In this document: piece after piece, positions 1-9,411 of the stretch
Layout of the letters: every line of letters begins with the position of its first letter
How positions within the stretch are numbered: the stretch's first letter is position 1
NCBI RefSeq assembly: GCF_018219155.1
Contig: NZ_CP056123.1
Span: forward strand, 2,179,505-2,243,504
Source of the DNA: Moritella sp. 24
GTDB taxonomy: Bacteria; Pseudomonadota; Gammaproteobacteria; Enterobacterales; Moritellaceae
Direction: 5' to 3'
Length of the DNA stretch: 64,000 nt
Translations under genes and position numbers: made by a program
The notes under the pieces: model-generated
What the model saw: the letters and a program-made list of their open reading frames with translations, nothing else
Database searches by the model: none
Told to the model about the DNA's origin: nothing

Positions 1-115
1 TGCCTCTGTAGCATTTTTATTACAATTATTAATGTTAGAATGCCCGCTTGAATTACCCTCATAAGTTACTTTTTTAGCTAGACTTAATAAAAACAAGATT
101 TAAAGGATTGCTAGT

Positions 116-3100
116 ATGTTGAATAAAACGCCTATTCCTGTGTTATTGGAAAACGTGATCAGCCTTGTAAAGACAAAAGTAGATGTAAAAAATAATACAT
201 TGGTTGAGCAGTTTGTCACTGCGTTATATGCTGGAATGAGGCAAGAAGATCTTTCTACGCGTAGCGATAGTGATCTGTATTGTGCTGCAATTAGTTTATG
301 GAATCGATTAAACAGCAGTAACAATAGCGGCCCTGATATTTGTGTTTATAACCCTGAAATTAGTTCAAATGGTTGGCAGTCAACACATACGATTGTAGAA
401 ATCATCGTACCTGACTCACCATTTTTGACTGAATCTGTAATGATGGCGTTATCTCGACTTGGCGTAATCTCGCATTTGATGTTACATCAGCCAATTGCAT
501 TAAAACGAGATGTAGAAGGCCGTGTAAATAAAATTTTAACGAATCCTAAAAATGCAAAAAATTTCACTTCTGAAACTGTATTTTTAATTGAAATCGATCG
601 TCAGTCAGAAAGCAGCAAATTAGATGCGATTAGTGCAGAGTTGAATTCTGTATTAAATGAAGTTGCTTTAGCTGTTGGTGATTGGTCTCCGATGCAAGAT
701 AAATTAACGTCTGTTATTGAACTGTTATCTTCGCGACCGAAACAAAAAGGTATCGATTATTCAGATACGCTTAAATTCTTAAAATGGTTATGCGACCATA
801 ATTTCACTTTACTGGGCTATCGTCACTACGATATTGAAGCAATCAAAGGCGATTACGTGATTACGCCTGATTGCGATTCAAGCCTGGGTATCATGAAGAA
901 CTCAGTCAACAATCAAGGCTACCGTTTAGCTAATTTGTCTACAGATGCAAGACGTGAAGTATTATCACAAAACACGCTGATCTTAACGAAGAGTGATGCA
1001 AAGTCTCGTGTACATAGACCCGCTAATATTGATTATATCGGCATTAAACTATTTGATGAAAATAATAATGTGATTGGTGAAGAGCGATTTATTGGTTTAT
1101 ATGCATCATCGATATACAACAGTAGTGCAATCGACATTCCACTGATTAGCGACAAAATTAAACGAGTACTTGTTGCATCGGGTTATAACCCTGCAAACCA
1201 CTCGTATAAAGCGTTACTTAATATTCTAGAAACGTACCCACGTGATGAAATTATTCAATCTAGCGAAGCTGATATTTTACACTGTGCGTTAGGTGTTCTG
1301 CATATGCAGGATCGTGATCAAGTTAAACTTTTTGTACGTAAAGACTTATTCGGTCGTTATTACTCTTGCATGGTATACGTGACGAAAGAGCGCTACAACA
1401 CGCGTTTACGTCAAAAAACACAGCAAGTATTAGCGGACTATTTAGGTAGCGACAAAGAAGTTGAGTTTAATACGTATTTCTCTGAAGGTAATATGGCTAG
1501 AACACATTATCTTGTGCATGTTGATCAAAATGATAAAGAAATGACAGTGAATATTTCAGACATTGAACAAAACCTAAGTGAAGCGGCGAAGTCTTGGGAT
1601 GATAAGTTTAAAACTGCGATTGTAAGCCATTACGGTGAAGAAAAAGGGCGTTACTTATCTGAGCAGTATGGTCATGCTTTCCCGCAATCATACAAAGAGC
1701 ATGTACTACCAAACTCTGCTGTTGCTGACATCATTAAATTAGAAACGTTATCAGCTGAACATAAGCTTGAAATGATCTTCTATCGTGCACAAGAAGAAGA
1801 GCATGATTCTAATCACGTACGTTTAAAATTATTCCATAAAGATCATCCAATTCACTTATCAGATGTACTACCTATGTTAGAAAACATGGGCCTGAAAGTA
1901 TTGGGTGAAACACCATTTAAAGTAAAAACAGCTGACGGTACTGTATATTGGGTACTTGATTTTACCATGCTTTATACGGGTGATAATGTACTTGATACTA
2001 CGGAACGTAGTGCTGATTTCATGTCTACCTTCCATCAGGTATGGGAAAATCGTTTAGAAAATGATGGTTTTAACAAACTTGTATTAAAGACTAACCTTTC
2101 TGGACGCCAGATTTCAGTATTACGTGCTTATGCTAAATACATGCGTCAGATTGGTAACAACTTTAGCCAAGTGTATATTGAAAATACACTGGCGTCGTTA
2201 CCTGAGTTAGCAAATAGTTTATATTGCTATTTCCATCAGAAATTCGCGATGGACCAAGGCGAAATCGATAGCTTAGACATCATTGCAAACTTTGAAAGCA
2301 AACTTGAACAAGTTAACAACTTAGATGATGACCGGATTATTCGTCGCTTTATTGACTTGATTACCGCGACATCGCGTACTAACTTCTATCAAATCGATCA
2401 GAAGTCTAAAAAAGCAAATCAGAATAAGGTTTACGTCTCATTCAAATTTGAATCAGCTTTAATACCTGATATGCCATTACCATTACCTAAATTTGAGGTG
2501 TTTGTTTATTCACCACAGGTTGAAGGTGTACATCTACGTGGCGGTAAAGTAGCGCGTGGTGGTCTTCGTTGGTCTGACCGTCGTGAAGATTTCCGTACTG
2601 AAGTTCTTGGTCTTGTTAAAGCACAGCAAGTTAAAAACACTGTGATTGTACCTGTTGGTGCAAAAGGTGGTTTTGTTTGTAAACAAGTGCAACCAAGCCA
2701 CAGCCGTGATGAAGTATTTAATATTGGTAAAGAGTGTTACCGTACATTTATTCGTGGTCTGCTTGATATTACAGATAACATTGTTGACGGTGAACTTGTT
2801 CACCCACAAAACGTTCGTTTCTACGATGAAGATGATTCATATTTAGTTGTTGCAGCCGATAAAGGTACAGCTACATTCTCTGATATCGCGAACGAAATCA
2901 GTGATGAATATAACTTCTGGTTAGGTGATGCATTTGCATCAGGTGGCTCAGTGGGTTATGACCATAAGAAAATGGGTATTACTGCTAAAGGCGCTTGGGA
3001 ATCTGTTAAGCGTCATTTCCGTGAAATGGGTATTAACTGCCAAGAAGAAGAGTTTACGTGTATCGCAGTTGGCGACATGGCGGGTGACGTATTTGGTAAC

Positions 3101-4966
3101 GGTATGTTGTTATCAAAAAGTACCAAGCTAATCGCTGCATTCAACCACATGCATATCTTTATTGATCCAAACCCAGATTGTGCAACAAGTTATGCAGAAC
3201 GTGATCGTTTATTCAACCTACCGCGTTCTAGCTGGACGGATTATGATCGTTCTATCATGTCTAAAGGCAGTGGTATTTTCTTACGCTCGGCAAAAGCGAT
3301 TACGCTAACACCTGAGATTAAGAAGATGCTTGGTACAACAGTATCATTGATGACACCAACGGATTTGATTAAAGCGATCCTAACGTCACAAGCTGATTTA
3401 CTTTGGAATGGCGGTATCGGTACTTACGTTAAAGCAGTATCAGAAACTAATAATGATGTAGGTGATCGTGCGAATGATCATGTACGTATTAACGGTAATG
3501 AGCTTAATGTTAAGATCGTAGGCGAGGGGGGTAACTTAGGTTGTACACAACTAGGCCGTATCGAATACGCTAAAAAAGGTGGTCGTATTAATAGTGACTT
3601 CATTGATAATGTGGGCGGCGTAGATTGCTCAGATAATGAAGTAAATATTAAGATCTTACTTAACAGCATCGTAAGTAATGGTGATTTAACGCGTAAACAA
3701 CGTAATGAATTACTTTATTCGATGACAGATGAAGTGTCGGAAATCGTATTGAATAATGCTTACCAGCAAACATTATCAGTATCTGTTACAAAAACGCGTG
3801 CAGCTGAGCAATTGAAAGAACATATTCGCTTTATTCAATCGTTAGAGCGCAGTGGTAAGTTGAACCGTCAACTTGAGTTTTTACCAAGTGAAGATGAATT
3901 AGCAGAGCGTCTAGCGAAGAACGAAGGTTTATCACGTCCTGAACTTGCTGTGCTGCTTGCTTATGCAAAAATGCAATTGAAAGAGCAGTTAAACTGTCCT
4001 GAAGTATATGAAGATGAATTTTTATCTAAATTACTTATCACTGCATTCCCGCAGTTGTTACAAGATAAATATAAAGATCAGATGCAGCAGCATCCGTTAA
4101 GAAATGAAATCATTGCAACACAACTTGCAAACGATATTATTAACGACATGGGATTAAACTTTGTTGGTCGCATGGAAGATGAAACAGGCGCGAGTGTCGT
4201 TGAAATAGCTAAGTGCTTTGTTATCAGTAAACATGTTATTGGGATGGAAAATTTACGTAATGTTGTAACTGGGTTAGATAACGAACTCGATTCTGAAACA
4301 CAGTTAGATATGTTATTTGAAAGCCGTCGTTATATTCGCCGTGCAACATGTTGGTTGGTTCGTTACCGTGACCGTAACATGAGCATCGCGGAAACTATTG
4401 CCTTCTACAAACCTATCTATGAAGGAATGAAAGAAGATACTGAGCAAGTACTTGGTGATGCTGAAAAAGAAAAACAAAACGGCCGTATCCAAGGTCTGGT
4501 TGATAAATCAGTACCAGCAGATATTGCAAATGAGATTGTGCATCAAAATACACTATTCTCTGCTTTCGATATTGCAGATGTATGTAAACAGCATCAGGTT
4601 CCACTGTCGCTAGTACAGCATATCTTCTTCTCGTTAGGTAACAAACTACAGTTACACGACTTCATGCATCAAATTAACTTGCAACCGGTTGCTAACCATT
4701 GGCAAGCATTAGCAAGAGCTGCTTTCCGTGAAGAGCTTGCTCTGCAACAACGTAGCTTAACATCAGTGGTGTTATCTACTTGTTCATCAACGGGTAAATG
4801 CGATATAATCATTGACGAATGGTTATCTGATCATGATGCGCTTGTTGTTCGTTGGCTGCAAATGTTGGCTGATTTTAATATGAGTTCTTCGCATGAATTT
4901 GCTAAATTCTCAGTTGCGTTACGTGAATTGAATTTACTTCATTTAAGCTGCCGTAATGCGAGCTAA
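116..4966 (+). CDS. gdhB: NAD-specific glutamate dehydrogenase, large 180-kDa class
   Basis: Cytoplasmic enzyme that oxidatively deaminates glutamate to 2-oxoglutarate and ammonia with NAD+, feeding amino acids into the TCA cycle. The 1616 aa length is that of the large bacterial NAD-GDH class. The N-terminal half is the long regulatory part. The catalytic core carries ARGGLRWSDRREDFR near residue 812, VGAKGGFV near 846, GDMAGDVFGNGML near 985 and LWNGGIGTYVK near 1095, all typical of this class. The ATG start has AAAGGA about 8 bases upstream. A strong terminator follows, so the gene is probably transcribed alone. The symbol follows Pseudomonas usage. Confidence 0.97.
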   Translation: MLNKTPIPVLLENVISLVKTKVDVKNNTLVEQFVTALYAGMRQEDLSTRSDSDLYCAAISLWNRLNSSNNSGPDICVYNPEISSNGWQSTHTIVEIIVPDSPFLTESVMMALSRLGVISHLMLHQPIALKRDVEGRVNKILTNPKNAKNFTSETVFLIEIDRQSESSKLDAISAELNSVLNEVALAVGDWSPMQDKLTSVIELLSSRPKQKGIDYSDTLKFLKWLCDHNFTLLGYRHYDIEAIKGDYVITPDCDSSLGIMKNSVNNQGYRLANLSTDARREVLSQNTLILTKSDAKSRVHRPANIDYIGIKLFDENNNVIGEERFIGLYASSIYNSSAIDIPLISDKIKRVLVASGYNPANHSYKALLNILETYPRDEIIQSSEADILHCALGVLHMQDRDQVKLFVRKDLFGRYYSCMVYVTKERYNTRLRQKTQQVLADYLGSDKEVEFNTYFSEGNMARTHYLVHVDQNDKEMTVNISDIEQNLSEAAKSWDDKFKTAIVSHYGEEKGRYLSEQYGHAFPQSYKEHVLPNSAVADIIKLETLSAEHKLEMIFYRAQEEEHDSNHVRLKLFHKDHPIHLSDVLPMLENMGLKVLGETPFKVKTADGTVYWVLDFTMLYTGDNVLDTTERSADFMSTFHQVWENRLENDGFNKLVLKTNLSGRQISVLRAYAKYMRQIGNNFSQVYIENTLASLPELANSLYCYFHQKFAMDQGEIDSLDIIANFESKLEQVNNLDDDRIIRRFIDLITATSRTNFYQIDQKSKKANQNKVYVSFKFESALIPDMPLPLPKFEVFVYSPQVEGVHLRGGKVARGGLRWSDRREDFRTEVLGLVKAQQVKNTVIVPVGAKGGFVCKQVQPSHSRDEVFNIGKECYRTFIRGLLDITDNIVDGELVHPQNVRFYDEDDSYLVVAADKGTATFSDIANEISDEYNFWLGDAFASGGSVGYDHKKMGITAKGAWESVKRHFREMGINCQEEEFTCIAVGDMAGDVFGNGMLLSKSTKLIAAFNHMHIFIDPNPDCATSYAERDRLFNLPRSSWTDYDRSIMSKGSGIFLRSAKAITLTPEIKKMLGTTVSLMTPTDLIKAILTSQADLLWNGGIGTYVKAVSETNNDVGDRANDHVRINGNELNVKIVGEGGNLGCTQLGRIEYAKKGGRINSDFIDNVGGVDCSDNEVNIKILLNSIVSNGDLTRKQRNELLYSMTDEVSEIVLNNAYQQTLSVSVTKTRAAEQLKEHIRFIQSLERSGKLNRQLEFLPSEDELAERLAKNEGLSRPELAVLLAYAKMQLKEQLNCPEVYEDEFLSKLLITAFPQLLQDKYKDQMQQHPLRNEIIATQLANDIINDMGLNFVGRMEDETGASVVEIAKCFVISKHVIGMENLRNVVTGLDNELDSETQLDMLFESRRYIRRATCWLVRYRDRNMSIAETIAFYKPIYEGMKEDTEQVLGDAEKEKQNGRIQGLVDKSVPADIANEIVHQNTLFSAFDIADVCKQHQVPLSLVQHIFFSLGNKLQLHDFMHQINLQPVANHWQALARAAFREELALQQRSLTSVVLSTCSSTGKCDIIIDEWLSDHDALVVRWLQMLADFNMSSSHEFAKFSVALRELNLLHLSCRNAS

Positions 4967-5016
4967 TGGATAAATTGGTGTTTGCGTATACACTCAATTA
5001 AAATGATTTAATTATG

Positions 5017-5042
5017 AAGCACTGTTGATACAGTGCTTTTTT
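5017..5042 (+). terminator. Rho-independent terminator of the glutamate dehydrogenase gene
   Basis: A perfect 8-bp stem AAGCACTG/CAGTGCTT closes a TTGATA loop and is followed by a run of T. It lies between gdhB and pyrD and ends 15 bases before the pyrD start. Confidence 0.85.
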
Positions 5043-5056
5043 ATGAGGAATAGAAA

Positions 5057-6067
5057 ATGTTATATCGTATTGCACGTGAATTTTTGTTTATGCAAGACCC
5101 AGAAGTAGTGCATGAAATGACAATCAAAGGGTTAAAATTAACTGGCTCTACTCCTTTAAGTTGCTTATATTCGCAGAAATTACCGAGCAAACCAGTTACT
5201 GTAATGGGACTGACGTTTGACAACCCAGTTGGCTTAGCGGCGGGTTTAGATAAAAATGGTGAAAGCATTGATGCTTTTGCTGCAATGGGCTTTGGCTTTA
5301 TTGAAGTGGGTACCGTGACTCCACGTCCACAGTCGGGTAATGAAAAGCCACGTATATTCCGAATTGTAAAATCGGAAGCAATCATTAATCGCATGGGTTT
5401 TAACAATGAAGGTGTTGATGCACTTGTTGAAAACGTAAAAAGAGCGAATTATAAAGGTATCTTAGGTATCAACATTGGCAAAAATAAAGACACGCCAATC
5501 GAAAAGGGTAACGAAGACTACCTAATCTGTATGGATAAAGTTTACCAACACGCGTCTTACATCGCGATCAATATTTCATCTCCAAATACACCTGGATTAC
5601 GTACACTGCAATACGGTGAAGCATTAGATGAATTATTAAGCTGTCTTAAAGAGCGCCAAGCAGAATTAACGAAAATACATGAACAATATGTGCCGTTAGC
5701 GGTTAAAATTGCACCAGATTTAACAGATGACGAATTAGCACAAGTTGCAGCTTCGTTAGTTAAATATAAAATGGACGGTGTTATCGCAACGAATACAACA
5801 CTAGATAGAACATTAGTACATGATATGCCGCATGCTTCTGAAGCGGGTGGCTTAAGTGGACGTCCAGTGCAGAACGCAAGTACTGAAATTGTACGTAAAC
5901 TAGCAGTATTACTTGATGGTCAGCTACCTATCATTGGTGTAGGCGGCATTGATTCGGTTGTTGCAGCAAAAGAGAAGTTTGTTGCGGGTGCAGAATTAGT
6001 ACAAGTGTACAGTGGATTTATCTACAAGGGCCCTAAATTAGTTAAAAACATTGTAAAAAGTTTGTAA
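5057..6067 (+). CDS. pyrD: Dihydroorotate dehydrogenase (quinone), class 2
   Basis: Membrane-associated flavoenzyme oxidising dihydroorotate to orotate with quinone as acceptor, the fourth step of pyrimidine synthesis. The 336 aa length and the N-terminal extension before the barrel mark it as class 2. Visible motifs are [10 protein letters not shown] near residue 61, the FMN-region segment [28 protein letters not shown] near 171 and a C-terminal GVGGI phosphate-binding loop. TGAGGAATAG precedes the ATG. A hairpin terminator lies directly upstream, so it has its own promoter or depends on readthrough. Confidence 0.97.
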   Translation: MLYRIAREFLFMQDPEVVHEMTIKGLKLTGSTPLSCLYSQKLPSKPVTVMGLTFDNPVGLAAGLDKNGESIDAFAAMGFGFIEVGTVTPRPQSGNEKPRIFRIVKSEAIINRMGFNNEGVDALVENVKRANYKGILGINIGKNKDTPIEKGNEDYLICMDKVYQHASYIAINISSPNTPGLRTLQYGEALDELLSCLKERQAELTKIHEQYVPLAVKIAPDLTDDELAQVAASLVKYKMDGVIATNTTLDRTLVHDMPHASEAGGLSGRPVQNASTEIVRKLAVLLDGQLPIIGVGGIDSVVAAKEKFVAGAELVQVYSGFIYKGPKLVKNIVKSL

Positions 6068-6168
6068 CTTTTCTCTTGGTTTTAGTCTATATTTCTGATA
6101 TGGGTATTTACATATGGATAGGGTGTAGTTAAACTAGCTAAAGAGTTAATTACATTACTGGTATCAGG

Positions 6169-6729
6169 ATGTTACTAGAACCAAGCAATAAGTGGTATTG
6201 GCAATACGACTGCGCAAGTCAATTCATCGTTATTCAATTATCTGATGGGCTTGCGATGTCTTGCCAATTAGAAAGACGGAACATGAATAATTTGTGCAAA
6301 GGCCGGATTAACTTTTGCGCAGAAGATTCAAGCTATTATTACTATTTCTTAGAGGCCCTCAAAGATTTACCCTTTAGTGTGCCTGAAAAAGTACAAATAG
6401 CATTGAATGCGGTGACTAACTTACGCTTTCATAAAGTGAAAATGCCGCAGAGCTGGTTTTTCGATTATCATTATTCAAATGAATCACTGAGTACAGGTGA
6501 TGTTATTAGCTTATCATTTAAAGATAATTACGCAGCATTCATTATTTTAGAAGCGGACGAACGCGTTTCTACATGTATGTTATTAGAAACTGAAGCCCAG
6601 CTTTCTGATTCTAAAAAATTAGCTAAGTTTGATGTAATTCGTGTAATGAACGACCGCGTTAAATTACAAAAGAAAGTTATAAATGAGTTATCTAGTGATT
6701 CATTTTCCTACGTTCAGATCATGGCGTAG
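6169..6729 (+). CDS. zapC: Cell division protein ZapC
   Basis: ZapC binds FtsZ and stabilises Z-ring bundles in the cytoplasm. The 186 aa protein has the family's N-terminal pattern (NKWYWQYD, then a hydrophobic strand), the central LNAVTNLRFHKVKMPQSWFF segment resembling the E. coli [20 protein letters not shown], and a C-terminal VIRVMNDRVKLQKK. Its place between pyrD and rlmKL is the conserved gammaproteobacterial order. The ribosome binding site is poor: TCAGG abuts the ATG, so translation may be weak or the start uncertain. Confidence 0.85.
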   Translation: MLLEPSNKWYWQYDCASQFIVIQLSDGLAMSCQLERRNMNNLCKGRINFCAEDSSYYYYFLEALKDLPFSVPEKVQIALNAVTNLRFHKVKMPQSWFFDYHYSNESLSTGDVISLSFKDNYAAFIILEADERVSTCMLLETEAQLSDSKKLAKFDVIRVMNDRVKLQKKVINELSSDSFSYVQIMA

Positions 6730-6883
6730 CATAATCTATCAATAAACCCCCGTTTATCTAAGTATTTCCTCATCATTACTATGCGACTATAGAGCCCCGT
6801 GGTATAGTTCGCACCCATTAATAATCACATTGCTTACTTTCTTTTTTGCTAGAAAGTATCTCGAAATAATATAGGCTTTCAAA

Positions 6884-9016
6884 TTGACTAAACTCAACAC
6901 TTATTTTGCTTCTTCACCTAAGGGTTTGGAACTTCTGCTTAAAGAAGAGCTAATTGAACTTGGCGCACAAGATTGCCGTGAAACAATGGCTGGTGTTTCA
7001 TTTAAATCGACTCAATTAATTGCGTATAAGGTGTGTTTGTGGAGCCGCTTAGCATCTCGAGTGACCTTGCAATTAAAAACATTTAAAATCTTTGATGTTT
7101 TAGATCTTTACCTTGCGGTATCGGGTATGCATTGGGAAAAAATATTCGATATTGATAAGACGTTTGCTGTTTCTTGTTCTGGTACCAATGATAGTATCCG
7201 TGATACTCAGTTTGGCGCATTAAAAGTAAAAGATGGTATTGTTGACCGCTTTACTAAGAGCATGAGCGAACGCCCAAATGTAGCTAAGAACGACCCTGAT
7301 GTGCGTATTCATCTACACATTCGTCGTGAAGAAGCGACATTATCTCTGGATTTATGTGGTAATGGTTTACACCAACGTGGCTACCGTCAAGGTACTGGTG
7401 CTGCACCACTAAAAGAAAATCTAGCAGCCGCTATCATTAAGCGTAGTGGTTACACAGATGGTCTACTTGTCGATCCTATGTGTGGTTCTGCAACGTTACT
7501 TATCGAAGCTGCATTAATGGCATTGAAAGTACCGGCTGGTATTTTACGTACACGTTACTGCTTCCAACAGCTGAATGATTACGATCAATCAGGTTGGGAA
7601 GAGCTTGTTGCACAAGCTAAATACCAAACACGCAAAAATATCGCGAATACAGACCTTAAAGTATATGGTTTTGATAAAAGCTGGCGTGTACTTGACCAAG
7701 CTAAAGCTAACGTGCGTGCAGCGGGTCTAGAGCATGTTATCGAATTAGAAACGGGTGATGCTAAGAACCTTGTTAACGATTTCACTAGCGAAGGTACATT
7801 AATTTGTAACCCTCCTTATGGTGAACGTATGGGTGAGCAACCTGAACTTATCGTGTTACACCAAGTATTAGGTGAGCGCCTTAAGAGTGAATTTGCGGGT
7901 TGGAATGTTGCATTCTTCTCATCTAATCAAGATTTACTTTCTCGTTTAGGCATGCGTGCAAATAAACAATACAAATTATTCAATGGTTCATTAGAGTGTT
8001 TCCTTAAGCTTTACCAGATTTCTTCAGTTGCGCGTCAAGTAAAAGCACACGTTGAAACTCAAATGACGCCTGGTTTTGCTGAAGATTTCCGTAACCGTTT
8101 AAAGAAAAACATTAAGCAGTTAACTAAATGGGCTAAAAAAGAGCAAGTAAACTGTTATCGTCTATATGATGCTGATTTACCTGACTACAATGCCGCAATC
8201 GATTTATACGATGATTGGATTGTAGTGCAAGAATACAAAGCCCCGAAAGATGTGCCAGAGCAAAAAGCAAAGCAACGTATCATGGATATTGTTGCTGTTA
8301 CGCTTGATGTGACTCAAATTGATCCAAATAAACTTGTATTAAAAGTGCGCCAGAAGCAAAAAGGTGCTAGCCAGTACGAAAAATTACAACAAGTTAAGTC
8401 AGTATTCACAGTTAGTGAATATGGCGCTCAGTTTGAAGTAAACATGAAAGATTACCTTGATACAGGTTTGTTTATCGATCACCGTTTAACACGCCGCATG
8501 GTGGGTAACATGAGTGCGGGTAAACGTTTCTTAAACCTATTCTCATACACGGGTAGTGCAAGTGTTCATGCTATTTTAGGTGGCGCAGAATCATCTGTTA
8601 CTGTTGATATGTCTAACACTTACCTTGATTGGGCTAAACGTAACTTTGCGTTAAACAACATCAGCATGCGTAAGCACGAAGTTGTTCAAGCAGATTGTTT
8701 AGCATGGTTAGCACGTTGTGAAGACAAGTTTGACCTTATCTTTATTGATCCACCAACGTTCTCTAACTCGAAACGTATGGAAGACAGCTTTGATGTAGAA
8801 CGTGACCATATCCAACTATTCACGTGGTTGGAAAACATTCTTTCTGCAAGTGGTCAGGTTGTATTCTCAAACAACAAGCGTAACTTCAAGTTAGATTTTG
8901 AAGGGCTAGAAAAACTAGGCCTTAAAGCAACGAATATTACAGAAAATAATCGTTCTAAAGATTTCGCTCGTAACAAAAATATCAGTAACTGCTGGCTTGT
9001 TGAACGAGTAGCATAA
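6884..9016 (+). CDS. rlmKL: Bifunctional 23S rRNA methyltransferase RlmKL (m2G2445 / m7G2069)
   Basis: One polypeptide that methylates G2445 (RlmL half) and G2069 (RlmK half) of 23S rRNA during 50S assembly. The 710 aa protein has a THUMP domain in roughly the first 160 residues, an N2-G methyltransferase with LICNPPYGER near residue 307, and a C-terminal methyltransferase with LFSYTGSASVHA near 555 and IFIDPPTFSNSKR near 620. The start is TTG, with ATAGG about 8 bases upstream. An 8-bp inverted repeat (TACTTTCT/AGAAAGTA) at 6835-6858 sits in the leader. The stop overlaps the next gene by one base. Confidence 0.96.
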   Translation: MTKLNTYFASSPKGLELLLKEELIELGAQDCRETMAGVSFKSTQLIAYKVCLWSRLASRVTLQLKTFKIFDVLDLYLAVSGMHWEKIFDIDKTFAVSCSGTNDSIRDTQFGALKVKDGIVDRFTKSMSERPNVAKNDPDVRIHLHIRREEATLSLDLCGNGLHQRGYRQGTGAAPLKENLAAAIIKRSGYTDGLLVDPMCGSATLLIEAALMALKVPAGILRTRYCFQQLNDYDQSGWEELVAQAKYQTRKNIANTDLKVYGFDKSWRVLDQAKANVRAAGLEHVIELETGDAKNLVNDFTSEGTLICNPPYGERMGEQPELIVLHQVLGERLKSEFAGWNVAFFSSNQDLLSRLGMRANKQYKLFNGSLECFLKLYQISSVARQVKAHVETQMTPGFAEDFRNRLKKNIKQLTKWAKKEQVNCYRLYDADLPDYNAAIDLYDDWIVVQEYKAPKDVPEQKAKQRIMDIVAVTLDVTQIDPNKLVLKVRQKQKGASQYEKLQQVKSVFTVSEYGAQFEVNMKDYLDTGLFIDHRLTRRMVGNMSAGKRFLNLFSYTGSASVHAILGGAESSVTVDMSNTYLDWAKRNFALNNISMRKHEVVQADCLAWLARCEDKFDLIFIDPPTFSNSKRMEDSFDVERDHIQLFTWLENILSASGQVVFSNNKRNFKLDFEGLEKLGLKATNITENNRSKDFARNKNISNCWLVERVA

Positions 9017-9252
9017 TGACGAAATACGTATTCTATACGACGGAAGGCTGTCATTTATGCGAGCAAGCTTGGGAACTGATCACCGTTCAAGGCTTAGTCA
9101 GTGAAATGACACAAGTAGAGATCATTCATGATGAACTTGATATCGCTCGCTATGGCATCCGTATTCCCGTTATTAAGCACATTGTGACCGATAGAGAAAT
9201 TGGTTGGCCTTTTGATAGTGAAGAATTGGCTGATTTTATCGCACAAAACTGA
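9016..9252 (+). CDS. Glutaredoxin-like family protein (DUF836 type)
   Basis: A 78 aa thioredoxin-fold protein with the redox motif CHLC at residues 12-15, the cis-proline segment RIPVIK near 49, and a C-terminal WPFDSEELADFI typical of the small DUF836 glutaredoxin-like proteins. Its substrate is unknown. It is translationally coupled to rlmKL (TAATG overlap), an arrangement kept in many Vibrio and Shewanella genomes. The terminator after it closes the rlmKL unit. Confidence 0.85.
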   Translation: MTKYVFYTTEGCHLCEQAWELITVQGLVSEMTQVEIIHDELDIARYGIRIPVIKHIVTDREIGWPFDSEELADFIAQN

Positions 9253-9264
9253 TTTAACTGATTT

Positions 9265-9313
9265 AATCCGAGCCGTTTTCAATTACAGGGTAATTGTTAA
9301 GCTCGGATTTTTT
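9265..9313 (+). terminator. Terminator of the rlmKL-glutaredoxin operon
   Basis: AATCCGAGC pairs with GCTCGGATT over 9 bp, followed by six T. The 27-base loop holds a second nested hairpin, CAATTAC-AGG-GTAATTG, giving a two-tier structure. Confidence 0.85.
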
Positions 9314-9411
9314 CTATTTTACAACTTTATGTTAGAATCTAACTAACTGCTTGTTTCTTCGTATGTGAATCTCAACGAAGATACAATAAATTATTTTATT
9401 AAGGAATTACC

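Noticed and set aside
2534-3669. Several opposite- and alternate-frame ORFs inside the glutamate dehydrogenase gene
   Set aside because: They lie wholly within a well-supported gene and have no protein-like features.
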